Shown here piece after piece: positions 12,706-24,703 of a stretch of 64,000 nucleotides of DNA. The stretch is taken from NCBI RefSeq assembly GCF_000003855.2, contig NW_003101666.1, forward strand, positions 1,119,242-1,183,241, written 5' to 3'. A program made the translations under genes and the position numbers. A model generated the notes under the pieces. That model had not been told where the DNA came from, ran no database searches, and was given only the letters and a program-made list of their open reading frames with translations. Within the stretch, counting starts at the first letter, position 1, and every line of letters begins with the position of its first letter. Source of the DNA: Blastomyces gilchristii SLH14081 (taxonomy: Eukaryota; Ascomycota; Eurotiomycetes; Onygenales; Ajellomycetaceae).

Positions 12706-14031
12706 ATGGGTGTTACAAAGACAATACTCAAGGCCGGCAACGGAGTCGACAAGCCCAAGACAGGGGACGATGTTGTGATCGACTACACAGGATGTCTCTA
12801 TGACCCGGCGGCCGCGGATAAACATTACATGGGAGACGAGTGAGTTTTGCAACCGATATGGAAAGACCGATGAGCTTAGAAGCAAGGCGAAAGGGAAGCA
12901 AGAACATCGACTTTACGCTGACCCTCTAAATCCGGGATAGGTTTGATTCATCCAAAGATAGAGGGGAATTTAAAACTGCAATTGGCATTGGAAAGGTCAT
13001 TCGAGGTATTTGCGCCATTTCTGTTTTTTTGAGTGGCGAGTTGTTCTCCAAGCACGCTGGATCACGAGCCACTCCCCATCGAAAATCTAAATTCATCACT
13101 CTGGCAACATTTCCGGCTGATCCTTGGGCCCTACACAATTAAGGCTGGGATGAGGCGGTTCTGAATATGACGCTTGGCGAGAGGAGCATCCTAACTATCA
13201 CCCCGTAAGTCGTCTCGTTCCCCGGGTCGTTTTCGATATGTATGGAAAGGAACGCAACATTTGGTCCAATTACCGTCATTTTCATGCAAGGAAAATGTCT
13301 GGCTAATAATTTCCGTTTTGGGCTTTGTGCTACAGAGACTACGGGTATGGTGACCGGTATGTTACTTTTTCATTTATTCGTTATACCATCCTTGCGCAAA
13401 AAGAACAGGACCAAAACCAGACTGGGAAAGAATGTGACAATTACAGCCCCTCCATTCCGGCCCCTGTTCATTCATTCATTACTCGTCCAGTGTAATGGAA
13501 CATGGCTTTTAAGTTCAAAGGGATGGGAACTTGAAGTTTATATCAGATCACTGACCTTTCCTTATCATTGGCGGCCTTCTAGTGGTTTCCCAGGTCTAAT
13601 CCCACCAAACTCGACTCTCGTTTTGTAAGTACCAGACAGGCACCCAATTTTTCTCTCATCGTTCTTTTGCCAGTTTTCCCCTTGTCGTTTTGGCATGCAT
13701 AGTTCACCGCTCTTCGTTCCTGAATCCTTTTTGGATAATTATTACCCTAAGCCTTATTTTCGTTTAGCGGGTTGCTTTAATCCGGCTTACGGCAGGTCCA
13801 CTTATCCGGGTTGGCGTGCCTGCAGTGGAAGCTCCCGGCCCCTCCGCCTTTGCTGATTTGTTGAACATTTGAATACGACCTCGCGCCATCCAGCATTGCA
13901 TTTCGAGATATCTTCCCCCCAGGCTTAGCCAACCAATTAAAAGCGAGAACATAATTGCCCGCTAACGCATTCTAATTCTATCACACAGCGAGGTCGAACT
14001 CAAGGGAATCAATGATCTGCGGAGTTGTTAA
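12706..14031 (+). CDS. FPR1: FKBP12-type peptidyl-prolyl cis-trans isomerase, six exons
   Basis: Cytosolic prolyl isomerase and receptor for FK506/rapamycin in fungi. I read exons 12706-12839, 12941-13005, 13144-13204, 13336-13356, 13583-13624 and 13989-14031, which join to 366 nt (121 residues). The joined protein has the FKBP landmarks in order: VVIDYTG, FDSSKDRGEF, GKVIRGWDEA, LGERSILTITPDYGYG, GFPGLIPPNSTLVFEVEL. The ligand-pocket residues of the family are present (Tyr of DYTG, Phe-Asp of FDSS, Val-Ile and Trp of VIRGW, Tyr of DYGYG, Ile of LIPP). Exon 4 is only 21 nt and is the least certain by itself, but it restores frame and motif. All introns are GT-AG. The protein is some 13 residues longer than human FKBP12, mainly through an insert after CLYDP. 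Convergent with the MSB2-like gene downstream. Confidence 0.92.
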
Positions 14032-15715
14032 ATTGGGACAGGCGATGGGGTGGCGCCAACCCGACAAATCGAGAGAGATGTTTGAGGACTTGAGCCCACG
14101 GAACAGCCCTCCGCGCCGGAAATTTTTTATTCTCGAATGCTTCCCGAACCCTTCTCCCATCAAACGGGCGTCCCACAAAATCTAATCCGCATCCCGCCTT
14201 CCTACGTCCATTATCACACCATTCTTGCGTCGCACCATACCTTTCTTTGCTCGTTGCCCGTTACTCTGCGTTCCTTGATCCATTATTCGCTACTCGACAC
14301 AACAAAAGAACCTAAAAGAAAAGACAACCTATATATACTTCGACTAGACAAAATCGGCTGCATGATTCCAAAAGCAGGCAGGAAGCCAGGACAGGGCACG
14401 GGATAACAATTAATGCATCTCGCGAACTAACGAATGGAGTCCTGCAACCGCGGCTCTCTTTCTCCTATATTGGTTTTCGTTTCGCCTCCTATTAAAGAAG
14501 TCATCGAATAAGATTTTTGTCGTGGGGTGTATCATTTTTGTTTGCCCAAAGGAGTAGCTTCTGCACGTTTTCGCATTTAAGAGAAGAAAAAAGATTCGAT
14601 TATACAGAATTTTGAGGGGGAAGATTTTACTTTTTAAAAAACAAAAATTGGGGGTTGGAGGATCCATTGCTCATTGTTCTGGCAATTTCTTTTCTTTTCT
14701 CTCTCATCGGCACCCCCTCTTCGCAGCTCCTGATTTTTTTTTCTCTCTTTTTGCCCTCTTTTCTCTCTCCTTTTTTTATTTTTTGTGTTGCACCCCCGAT
14801 TATCTTCGTACCCTTTTTAATGACCCCCCCATCATAATAATGTCTGGTTTTAAGCCTTCACTTACATTTACGCTTAAACGAATGTTTTGCCCTAATGCCC
14901 TCATGCCATGTCTACGTCGTCGCCATGTTTTCCTTTCTCCTTTTCTTTCTTGCTTGGTCAATTTTTTGACCCTTTCACAAACCCTTAATGCCTTATACGG
15001 CTTCCATTCATTTATTCTTGACAAAGCATTTCTTTTAGCTTCTTTTTTTCTTTTACCTGTTTTAATTTTTAAACAAAACAATTTCCGGGTGCTTCTCTTG
15101 TTTCGTTTTATCCCGCTTCACCTGCCACCGATTGATTACCTGTATCCGCCTCGTCTTGCTTCCTCTACTCTTCCTATTTCATATTATTATTATTATTCTC
15201 CTTCTTCGTATTATTTTTAGGGAACTTTTGAGCCATAGGCTCTCCTAATCTAATCTTAACCATCTTTGATGCGATTTCTTTTCTTTCTCTTTCCTTTCTT
15301 TTTTTTTCCCCCCTTTAACGCACGGAGAACGGAGACAAAAAAAAAGAGCTCTCGGCAGTTTTTTCCAAACATGGTGGGTGGTTTGTGTGAATGATAATAG
15401 ATAGATTGATAGATGCTGTCGGCAATAACAATCCCTCTTCTTCTCCTTCCAACCGCTTAGTGGCCTCTTTTAATTATTCCAACATGTTTCATCATAGTAT
15501 ACATAGATAGTTCTCTCTTATTGTCTAGCCGTTCATCCTACATGCATTCAACATTCTACGCAATTTATATAGATATATGTATAATTCTTTCATCTCATGA
15601 GGTGGAGAAAAGCATGGAGCATGGGTACATGACTTACATATAGTAGTAGTATGAATAGAAAGAAAGAAACAAGTTTTAAATATGCCAATCAGGTAAAATC
15701 ATATATAATATAGAG

Positions 15716-15746
<31 letters not shown>

Positions 15747-16864
15747 GAAAAAAGAAAAACTTACTTCTACTCATAATACACATACGACACACATACATTT
15801 TTTTTGTTTAGTTTTCATGAACTAAATAAAGTAACTAATAATAATTAAGACATACAAAAGAAAAGAAAAAGAAATTGAATTACACAAAACTCATGATGAA
15901 GACAGAAAGTATGAATGAGTGAAGAACAAAGAAGTTTTTAAGAAAAAATAGTAATTAGCTCAGAGTTGGAGTTAGTTAGACATGAGAAAACAAAGGAAAA
16001 CTAAAAGGAAAGAGTAAAGCAAAGGGGTATAAATAGAAGAAAGTAATATGGTGTAGTAAGTAGTAAGTGATAAGTAGTAAATAAGTAGTAATAAGTTGTA
16101 GAAAGAAACATAAAAAGAAACATTGCTGGTGTGTTGTGTTGTATGGTGTGAGATTCTATACATATTGCATGTTGGCTCTGCAACCTTCTTCTTTCTACCT
16201 GAGAAAGATTTGATAGACAGATAGATGATAGTAAGGGAAAAAGCTGACATGAAACCATAAAACAGAATTGAACATTGAAAACCCTGTAAATTTGATAATA
16301 TGCACAAGTTTTTGTGTGAGTGTTAAGTGTGGTGTGAGATATTCATTATGCATGTAGCAAGCACTGAGGACAAAAAAATAGAGCATAGGTCAAGGAAGGG
16401 TACACAACCAGTATAGTTAAGTTTGAAGAAATGATTTGAAAATGAAGGGGAAAAAAGGAAGACAAAAAAAGGATCGATTTGGCTTTAGACTGCGTATTTT
16501 GCAGTTCCTTTTTTTTTTTTTTTTTCACTGGCCACTCTTCCTTGTTTCGAGATCTCCTCGTGCCTTTTATGTTTTTGCTTCTCTTCCCTCTCCGCTGACA
16601 AAGAACGGAATGAAAAACGGTTGCATCTGTTAGGGACCGCGTTGGAAACGGTAGCGGGAATTCCAAAAACGCCGCACCACCGCTTTGCAACGTTGATATT
16701 TCCGTCTCGCGCTCCGCGACTCGGCCAATTGTAGTTGAGAAGAAATCGGCCAATTGCAATTGAAGAAAGACGGCGGAAGTGCTGGAAACGAAGAAGGAAA
16801 AACAAGAAAAGAGAGAAGAAGGCAGCGAGAAAAATAAAACCAAATCTCACAGGGGATCCATTCC
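14032..16864. other. Intergenic between convergent genes, T-rich then A-rich
   Basis: This 2.8-kb spacer holds the 3' regions of the FKBP gene (left) and the MSB2-like gene (right). The plus strand is pyrimidine-rich to about 15.3 kb and purine-rich from about 15.6 kb. A run of 28 A residues (15719-15746) lies between. Long frames here (for example 14612-15220) are hydrophobic F/L/S-rich translations of pyrimidine tracts without a domain. I see no RNA gene. Confidence 0.5.
15719..15746. repeat. Poly(A) tract
   Basis: Twenty-eight consecutive A residues followed by interrupted A-rich sequence. I see no retroposed gene body next to it, so it may be simple slippage. Confidence 0.85.
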
Positions 16865-19018
16865 CTAATTCCACCCAAGCGAATTCTCAGCCATGACAGG
16901 GGCACTGATCATCTGATTCCGCCCGCTCCCTGATCCACTACTGGTGCTCTGGCTATCTCGTGCACCATATGGGGTTGGGCTTGTGTACCCATCCGAGCGG
17001 CCACCACTCATCAAGGCATCCGTGGCAATCGGTCCAGCAGCACCACCGGCAGCACCGGCGATACCAATTTGGCGCATACCACTTGTCAGTGAGCTTGTGC
17101 GGCGGTGGAGCTTGCGCCTCTTGCGGTAGCGGCGCGCTACGAAGAACATCGCCGCACCATACAAAGCTGCACCACCAACGACACCAAGACCAATTCCGAC
17201 GGAGGTCGCCTTGACACTGGAAGAGCTGCCTGAGCCACCAGGTCCCTCAGTTTCGTCGTCACCTCCCTCGGAACCCCCTCTGCCACCGCCAGGGCGTCCA
17301 ATGGAACCGCCGCTGCCGCCGTTGCCTGGGTTGTTTTCCTGGTAAATTGGCCCTCCGCCTGGCAAGAGAGGAATGGAGGGGTCGATCATGGACATGAGTT
17401 TGGCAACCGACGGGTTGGAGTTTTGGTAGATGAGCGAGTAGGGGCTGTGGATCGCGACGGATAGTTCGTCGACCAAGTGCTTCGGGATATACATAACAGC
17501 TAGTGTAGCTGTGTACTGGAGAGTATGCAGCGCGCCATAGGGCTGGATGGATTGCATGATGACAAGATCGGCTGCAACCTGCAGACCATAGCTAACGCCG
17601 ATGGGAACATAACTGAAGACTTGAACATTCGAATCCCTGTTTGAAACAACAAGCCCATAAGGGAGCGAGCTGTTGAACCCAATCTGAATCAGCCTCGAGT
17701 TGGCTGGTGCCTTAGGAATGCCCGAATCAGGAGAGATAATTCGAGGAAGGGAGGAGGGCTTGTTCGTTTCCGATGGGTTTGGCGGGACAGGGGTCGGTTG
17801 GAAGACAATACTGGTCGGGATTACCATCGAGGTTAAAGAATCGGTAGAGATTGGCTTCTTAGTTTCCTTTGACGACGACGATGGTGGTGGCGGCGGCGGC
17901 GTTTGAGTGGCCGAGGAGGTCGTGGTCGGCGTTACAGTGGTAGAGTTCTTCGGTGGAACCCATCCTGTCGGGCGGTCTGTCGGATTGGGGAAAACGCCAG
18001 ACGGAGTGGTACTTGGAGTGGGTATAACAAAAGTAGAACTGCTATTCTGGGACGGGATCGGGTCCGTGGATTTTGGGGGCAGCACGGTGGGTGTTGGGAA
18101 AGGTGGAAAAGTAATTCCGCCATCTGTGGTATTGCCAGGCGCCGAGGTGACCGGCATCGATGCCGATGGGCTCGGCGTTGGGGTAAAGATCGGCGGAATG
18201 GTGATGGAGGGAAGATTGAGGGTGGGGAGATTGAAAGTGGGAAGATCGCTGGAGGAGGATGGGAGCGGTGTCAAATCAGTCAAATCAGACCTAGTGCCGG
18301 AGGAGGTCGAATCGGTAGCTGAATCAGAGCTTGAGCTGCTCGATGGACTCGGGAATAGAGGGGGTAGGGTAAGAATTGGGCCGTCCGTCGGTTCGGATTC
18401 GGTTTCGCTCGCGGTTTGGGTTCCCTTGGAGCTGTCACTGGTAGTGGTACGGCCAGTGCCACCAATGGGTGGAGTGGGGGTACCAAGGCCTGGAAGCTCA
18501 AGGGTTGGGAAGCCCTCTAACAAGCCCTGCTTACTGCTTGATGAAGAAGAGGGCGACGGAGAGGGTGTTTGAGCCGGGAAACCTGTCGCGCCACCTTTGT
18601 GAAATGAGACGCCTTCCGTTCCCGAGATTGAAGCGGACGGAGGGGCAAATAGTTTGGGCAGTCCAAGGTCGATTCCGCCCAAAGGGGATGAGCTAGGGTT
18701 GTCTTCAGGGTCTTCACCTTTTGGGGTAGCGGAGGCGTTGGGGAAGCTTGTATCAACAGTTGTTGTGGACGTGTGGCCTCCAAGCGTGTACCGTTCGCCA
18801 TCAGGACCTACGTAAACAGTGACAGGGATGATGACGACAGTAGGGCCTGGGTCGACTTGCGGAGCGCGCTTCTCTGCTGGAGCGGCAAAGCCATAGTAGC
18901 GATTAGCTTCTCGTGGAAAGTAATACTTTGGTCGACCTTGTGCACCAGCGTTAGCGGTTTCGCATAGGGGAGCCAGTGAGAAAAAGGCCGCTAGGATAGA
19001 ATATGTTGTGGCCCGCAT
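16865..19018 (-). CDS. MSB2: Msb2-like signalling mucin, single-pass membrane glycoprotein
   Basis: Probable cell-surface sensor upstream of the Cdc42/MAPK filamentation and osmostress pathways. One uninterrupted 717-residue frame begins with a hydrophobic signal peptide (about residues 1-23). It continues as a very Ser/Thr/Pro-rich extracellular stretch (about 90-435) typical of O-glycosylated mucins. A conserved ectodomain follows (about 440-555: RLIQIGFNSSLPYG, VSNRDSNVQVFSYVP, VMYIPKHLVDELS, MIDPSIPLLPGG), resembling the Hkr1-Msb2 homology region. After a Gly-rich linker come one membrane segment (about 604-628), a basic stop-transfer RRYRKRRKLHRR, and a short tail ending ISAPVMAENSLGWN, which I recognise from filamentous-fungal Msb2 proteins. 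The start is the ATG heading the signal peptide. Alternative: another mucin-like surface protein, but the ectodomain and tail together favour Msb2. Confidence 0.77.
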   Translation of the reverse strand: MRATTYSILAAFFSLAPLCETANAGAQGRPKYYFPREANRYYGFAAPAEKRAPQVDPGPTVVIIPVTVYVGPDGERYTLGGHTSTTTVDTSFPNASATPKGEDPEDNPSSSPLGGIDLGLPKLFAPPSASISGTEGVSFHKGGATGFPAQTPSPSPSSSSSSKQGLLEGFPTLELPGLGTPTPPIGGTGRTTTSDSSKGTQTASETESEPTDGPILTLPPLFPSPSSSSSSDSATDSTSSGTRSDLTDLTPLPSSSSDLPTFNLPTLNLPSITIPPIFTPTPSPSASMPVTSAPGNTTDGGITFPPFPTPTVLPPKSTDPIPSQNSSSTFVIPTPSTTPSGVFPNPTDRPTGWVPPKNSTTVTPTTTSSATQTPPPPPPSSSSKETKKPISTDSLTSMVIPTSIVFQPTPVPPNPSETNKPSSLPRIISPDSGIPKAPANSRLIQIGFNSSLPYGLVVSNRDSNVQVFSYVPIGVSYGLQVAADLVIMQSIQPYGALHTLQYTATLAVMYIPKHLVDELSVAIHSPYSLIYQNSNPSVAKLMSMIDPSIPLLPGGGPIYQENNPGNGGSGGSIGRPGGGRGGSEGGDDETEGPGGSGSSSSVKATSVGIGLGVVGGAALYGAAMFFVARRYRKRRKLHRRTSSLTSGMRQIGIAGAAGGAAGPIATDALMSGGRSDGYTSPTPYGARDSQSTSSGSGSGRNQMISAPVMAENSLGWN

Positions 19019-21290
19019 ATTGACGGTAAGTTCCGTCTAGGCCAGCGTTTTCTCGCTCTTGGTATCGTGAAGGGCCTCCAATAGATTTGTCAACGCTGTA
19101 ATCCCAAATTAGACAAACTAGAACTCCAGACGTGGGTTCGAGGCAATTGTCTTACAGTTGGGCTTTGGACAAATAAATGAGTGTATACGACAAATAGATG
19201 TCGAATGTTATTGTTTCTATTTGTAAGTTAGCATCCAGAGCGTCTTTACTTGAAGAAATAGGAGAAATCCAGATGGTAAATATATAGAGCAGCAGAAACA
19301 AGGCAGGATCATCACATTGATACAATTTATCTGAACAAGAGAAAAATTGCAGCAATCAACACATAGACAATATTTCGGTGAAGTGATAATCAGCAGGAGC
19401 AGGGACTGAGATACATGATAAAGAGAAAAATAGCTTACCTATCAAAGGAGCGGAAAGGGACAAATGTCCCAGAAAAAAGAAAAAAAAAAGGAGTGACGAA
19501 AAAAGCTGGAAGTTACAACTTCCTGCTGCAATAAAGGCTAGACTACTGAGTAGGGTATAAAACTACCGCCTCGATCCTCGATAGCCGTGGTGGTTATGCA
19601 GAAAAATCGCAGAATTCGACAATCTGCGCGGGCGCAGTGGAGGCTGGAAACAAAGGTTCGTTTCCGTTTGTATTGTTCGAAGATCAATCCCCTTTCCAGT
19701 TCCCTAGGCATTCATATCCCGGAGTCAAGCAACGGACTTTAAGAGGGAATATGGAGAGACCAGGCAATCGATTATTTTGGCGAGTCCTTGAGGGCATCCA
19801 ACCCAGCTTCGTCAGGTACCGCGTTGTATATAGTGGCCGGTTCGATAGACCAAATAATACAGTGTGACCGGCACGTGCACACACACACACACACACACAC
19901 TTTTCCCAAAAGTCTTGTCTTTTCTTTCCCTTGTCTTGGTTTTTTCTTCTTTTTTTCCGGCAGTTCCTCTTGTCGAAATATGGCTATTCCAACTCAAATC
20001 AAAAATATTGAAAATAGTATTTTCTCTTTTTTGATTTAGATTTAGACAAGATGGAAGAGAACGTGATGGGATCCGCGAGTAAAGTAGATTCCCTTTGGGA
20101 AGACTGAGGGCGACCGATACTATTAGAAGTGTATATATATATATAGAGTTCGACGTGGGTTATGGTGAAACGAGCGGCACCAAAGAACTTTTTTGGTATA
20201 GGAGTGGCCGGACGCAACGAGGTGAGTTTAAACGGGGGAGGAGGAGATCTATCTGTCCATTGTTATTATATTTGGTAGTGTTTTCTTTTCTTTTCTTTTC
20301 TTTTCTTTATGAGTTGAGTTGAATGGAGGTTCGTCATGAATAAATACATTGCGCAAATTGGGAAGGGAAAGTGGAGGAGGAGGGGGCTGACGAGGAAAAA
20401 GGGGCAAGGGAAACAGCACGCACGAGAAAGGGATTGTCGGATCTGAAGAGGTCGCTGGGGGGAGAAGAACGACTGGATCGTCGACAGTCGACGCAGAGGA
20501 TGGCGACGGAAGAGGAGAAGAGGAGAAGAGGAGGAGAGGAGGAGAGGAGAGGAGAGGAGGAAGTGAAGAGAAGATGGAAGATGGGATGAGTGAGATTTGG
20601 GCGGTGGAGAGGAGATGAGATGGGGGACAAGACAAGCGCCAGCGACATGGTATTATCTCATACATACGGTACGGAGTACAGAAAATAATAATCCTTATAC
20701 GAGGCTGACAACAACATTCTGTTTTTAGGGTTCAGGGGCTAGACCCACAAATTTGCTACCCACCCCGCGTGCCCAATCATAAAGTTACCATTCTCTATAA
20801 CAGGGATAAATTACCATCCATACCATACCAATACGAATCCTGTGAACAAGGAACAAGGGAACAAACAAGAACCACCTTAGTTGGTGGTGATATTAAAATT
20901 GCACACGCCCCCTGCACCATCATAATACAATAATTACGCTTGTACATGTACAAGTATTCATAATAATACCCCTGCATCTACGTAATCCACCTGCTCAACG
21001 CCGGCCGCTTCCAAGCCAGAGTGGCCCACTTAATCCCGCGCCAACCTAGCTACAACGGGACATGGGCCTCAGTCCGAGGTAACACTCAGATGACGCCCAG
21101 ATGACGCCAATGTCATCCCACATGCGCTAGACCAGGGGCCGGTATTGTCCTATATTGTATCACTAGTGCTCCGTACAAAGGTACTGTATGGTTACAGCCT
21201 TACAGGAAGAACTTTAAAGCCATTTTGAGTTCAGGAACGGAACCTTGAAAAATGCCAAAAGCAGCCAATCATAATCAGTCAGAGATGGAA
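19019..21290. other. Upstream region of MSB2-like gene and intergenic repeats
   Basis: The first several hundred bases are the leader and promoter of the minus-strand MSB2-like gene. A possible 5' leader intron (minus donor near 19155, acceptor near 19100) is weakly suggested. Simple repeats are common: CA (19877-19900), TA (20131-20145), TTTTC (20281-20308) and GAGGA-type (about 20515-20575). Frames over these tracts are low-complexity. A TACGGAGTAC motif lies near 20670 and a CTCCGTAC near 21169. Confidence 0.45.
19877..19900. repeat. (CA)n microsatellite
   Basis: About twelve consecutive CA units in the upstream region of the MSB2-like gene. Confidence 0.9.
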
Positions 21291-21535
21291 CAAAAAGAAA
21301 AATGTCTGAACTAATTAAGAGATGTAATATGTAAATTATAATTAGACTTCAAAATAATTTATTGAAATCTTTAATTAAACTCTTATATTATTGAAATTAA
21401 CTCTGTAATTAGAATTAAATTTTATTTTGATTATATCATTAAAAGTTTTTCTCAGTAGTAATAATTTTATTTATTTATTATTTTTCAATTTTTTCTGTAT
21501 AAAGTATAAGTATTAATAAATATACTCCTAGCTGG
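21291..21535. repeat. AT-rich patch, probable RIP-decayed repeat fragment
   Basis: About 245 bases turn abruptly AT-rich (TTAATTA, TTTATTT, TAATAA words) within otherwise balanced sequence and end sharply at a GC-rich hairpin island at about 21535. Composition matches the transposon block at the right of the window. No coding remnant is legible. Confidence 0.4.
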
Positions 21536-22900
21536 CGGGTGGGTCGGCTTCGCCGCGCCGCCATGCCTCTTCGGGCATGGCCTCTCGTCGCCTCTGGTCT
21601 AGCGTCCACATTTAGGGTCTAGTGCGTCTACCTTGCGTTTGGCGCTTCCCTTTCGGGTTTGGCGCCTTCTCCTCGTCAAACCACCATCCAACCAACCTTC
21701 CTCGCCGGTGATCTATATAAACAACCTCCCTCGACCTCCCATCTCGCACGAACTCGCTCTTTCTCTTCCACTTCTTTTTTTAACTTCTTTCTCCCCCGTC
21801 CTTTTGATATTTCCTATTCTATCCGTGTCTCTCGTATCTCCCCCTGCGCCCCAACAAGCATAGTGTTACATTACATCTCTATTCCCTTCATTGCAGCCTG
21901 TACTGCACAACTTCTCTCCCTTTATTTTAGCACGGAATACTGGTTTCCTCCTTGTCATTCGAGTCTAGAGACGGAACTGCACTCCCTCTATTCTTTCATT
22001 TTCTCTTCTTATCTCTCGGTCCGATGCGTGCTTGATTCAGATCTCTTGCATCGCTCTTCGCGGTGGGATATTTCAACACCTAAAGGTCGATCCAGTCTCG
22101 AGCTTCTGGCGGGGTGGCTAGGCTATTCTCATTGCGAACCATGTTGGGGCCAAAATAGTTTTGGATTTTCCCTTGGACCAATAGCAAAATTGCCTCATCT
22201 CATTATCTGCGGGTCTTGTAATTTCGGCGGCGCAGCCCCCCAATGCATTTGACTTGGGGCTCCGTTGATCATGGAATCTTGGATATCTCACAAGGCCATA
22301 GCCATTCTGGGAAAATTCGAAAAAGGGGTTTAGATTCTTATGCATTCCCACGTCAACCCGTCAAGGGTAAAGGGGCATGGCATGGTCCAGCTGTCATTTC
22401 TGCCTCGGACAATCTCGGTAGCCTTTCGATATTCCCTGGTGGTCTCCAAAGTTGGTCGACGGCGCTGGCTAAACCGGGCGATCACGAGCGAATATGTTTC
22501 TTAGCAGGTTCTGTGTGATCTGAGACCCTGGTGGGTGTTAGTTGGACTTTCACTGGAAAAAGGATGCTGGACCCTGCATTTCAAGTGTTTCCACTCTATT
22601 CTAAGTCTTCACACAAGATTGGTCAAATGGTATAGTCCTGCCGGTGGTAAACGGAGGAGGGAAAGAGGAAGGGCGGAGGGCGGGGTGGCGATGAACGGGA
22701 GGTTACTTCGCCTATGTGTCTCATGGTGCTGAACTGCATTATGTAGCTACACAAGTCCTGGTTGCAGTTACAGCCAGGTCCAACTGACCATCAGGTGAGG
22801 CGTCCTTTTTCCCAGCTAGATTTGCGAAGATTGTTTAAGCAAGACAGATTGTGAGTTTCACAGCCTTTGTCTTTCATTTTGGATTGTCTATATAAGCAGC
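21536..22900 (+). promoter_or_regulatory. Promoter-like island with hairpins, TATA box and pyrimidine tract; transcript unknown
   Basis: Three UUCG-type hairpins follow one another: GGCTTCGCC near 21546, a perfect 8-bp stem GCCATGCC/GGCATGGC (21560-21581, loop TCTTCG), and CCCTTTCGGG near 21648. A TATA-like TATATAA at 21714-21720 then precedes a CT-rich stretch (21745-21850) like a fungal transcription start region. Downstream to about 22.9 kb I find no convincing protein. Frames stay below about 200 codons without domains. This could be a non-coding transcript, a decayed gene, or part of a retroelement LTR. Function is not assigned. Confidence 0.3.
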
Positions 22901-22982
22901 TGGATGTTTCTCTTTCCCATGAATGAAAAGTCAGTGTGCTTCAACTGTGAACTAAACAGGTGATGAAGCTCTAGAAAAACCA

Positions 22983-24703
22983 TTGAAGATGACAGTGGAC
23001 CTCAACAATATAACTTTCCATTTCCCACAGAATGCAAATCTTCCAAAGTTCAATGCATTCAAGCCACCACACACAAATATTCTCAATAAAACCCATTGTC
23101 ATCCAATCCTCCCTCAACCTACACTCCCTTCTATCCCTATAACTTTGCCATCACCTATACTAAGACTTGCCCCTGCTGATTCCCTTCTCACAAAGCCCTC
23201 ATCAGCACAGTCACTTCCCCAGAAACCCCTCCAGTTCCCTCTGCCTCCTAAACCCCAGTCATCATCCGTGCCAGTATTGCAAGCACTGTCAATATCCCTC
23301 AATAAATAGGAACTGTAGGTTCTGGAAATACTTCTTGGCTCCAATTTTGATCAGGCATTCACGGAGGTTGCCATGCTTGATCTCATAGCTGTTGACCCTT
23401 CAATGTGTGAAGGTGATGAGGTCCAGCACCCGCATGAGGCAGGCAGAGCTACATCAGAACATGCCAGTAGGTCATATGCTCTTTGCTTCTGTCAGATACA
23501 CAGCCCACAACTGACACACTTCTGTTACCTGAAGTTCCTGATGCCCCACACTGGGAAGAGGCCGGTGGTGGTGAATCGATAGCCGCGGACATCAGTTGCT
23601 CAGGGTTAGTGTCGGGTGATACAAGACAGGGGGATGTTCCAGGTATAATAGAACAGCGCCACCTCTGTTGCTAGTACTCTGCATCAATGACCCAGTCACC
23701 GTTAGCTCAGCCAATCACAATCAATTCAGACATAGAGGATGGTGGATGTTGTCAATCAAAAATACAAGTGACCTTGGAGACTAGATTTGGTGGAAAAATA
23801 CCTTGTCCAAATTCCTCTACCCAGCCAACCGGTTGAGATAGCAACACTAGGTCTCAATCCCCGCGGCGGGAGCGCGTGCCCATGATAAAAATGGAGGAGA
23901 GCGAGGAGGAGCAGCAGCCATCACAGCCAGAACATACACAGCATCGCATGGTGGCAGTGGAGATACCCACGGCCCTTTCCTCATCTCCTCTTGCTTTCAA
24001 TCGCCATTTATGCACCGGCCATGATGAAGAGGCCAACAAACAGCCTATGGCCAGCATCAGGGACAAGCTCAATCAGGACAGAAATGAATATAGACAACAA
24101 TGATATTGAGAATGATGATGAAGGAGATGAGGATTATATTGCCAGTGAAGGTGAGAGTGAAGCAGGTGATAGAGCACTGAAATAGCGGCGAAGTATCTCT
24201 GCATGTCTGGCAGAAAATTCAAAATAGTGTCATTCCAAAAGCCGGGCAAAGAGCCCCGATAGTTCTCAAAGTACCAAAGGCTGCACTCCTCCTCCTGCGA
24301 ACCAGAATAATAGACATGGCTCAGCTGAATTACTTACTGGTACCGGCCGGTCTGGTCTCCCCATGAATGATATATTGATGCTTGCTTCTGATATTGCCTC
24401 AGCTATGGTTGAGCAGCTTACAGGTTATTCTGTGACAAGTGGGAAAGTTGCTGTCTACAATAAAAAAGATCATCCAGGGGCCGGTTGTTCAATCAAGGGA
24501 TACAAAGAAAGACTGAGGGATGGAGGAAGTAGACTGGCGATGGTCCGAGGAGGAGGATGAGCAGCTTCTGGCCATGGTCAAAGAAAATTGTTCCTGGTCA
24601 AAGATAGAGGAATGATTCCTGCAGAGGAGAGCGCCATCTCTCTGTCAACAAGTATCAGTACTTTGAAAGGGCAAGAAGTGTAAGCGTAGAGCCTGAAGAT
24701 CTA
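22983..24703 (+). pseudogene. Decayed gene with C-terminal Myb/SANT-like domain
   Basis: Consecutive plus-strand frames with protein-like composition alternate reading frame and are broken by stops: a Pro-rich segment (22983-23309), a segment with VQHPHEAGRATSEHASRS-like composition (23373-23674), an acidic Glu/Gln-rich segment (23876-24185) and a Ser/Lys segment (24363-24560). They end with EVDWRWSEEEDEQLLAMV (from 24526), a Myb/SANT-type helix start with the spaced tryptophans W-S-E-E-E-D-E. A TGA follows soon after CSWSKIEE, and the continuation (SVNKYQYFERARSVSVEPED) lies in another frame. The pattern fits a multi-frameshift relic of a DNA-binding protein, perhaps mobile-element associated. 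Introns could explain some shifts, but not the stop inside the SANT domain. Confidence 0.5.

Noticed and set aside
14612..15220. 202-codon plus-strand frame downstream of the FKBP gene
   Set aside because: F/L/S-rich translation of a pyrimidine tract with no domain and no coding bias, in a 3' intergenic region.
15719..15746. Poly(A) run as the tail of a retroposed gene
   Set aside because: No gene-like body or flanking duplication is visible beside it.
17907..18572. 221-codon plus-strand frame opposite the MSB2-like gene
   Set aside because: Mirror of the Ser/Thr/Pro-rich mucin coding strand; Gly/Val-rich shadow without a domain.
20249..20665. 138-codon Ser/Pro/Leu-rich minus-strand frame
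   Set aside because: Translation of the GAGGA and TTTTC simple repeats.
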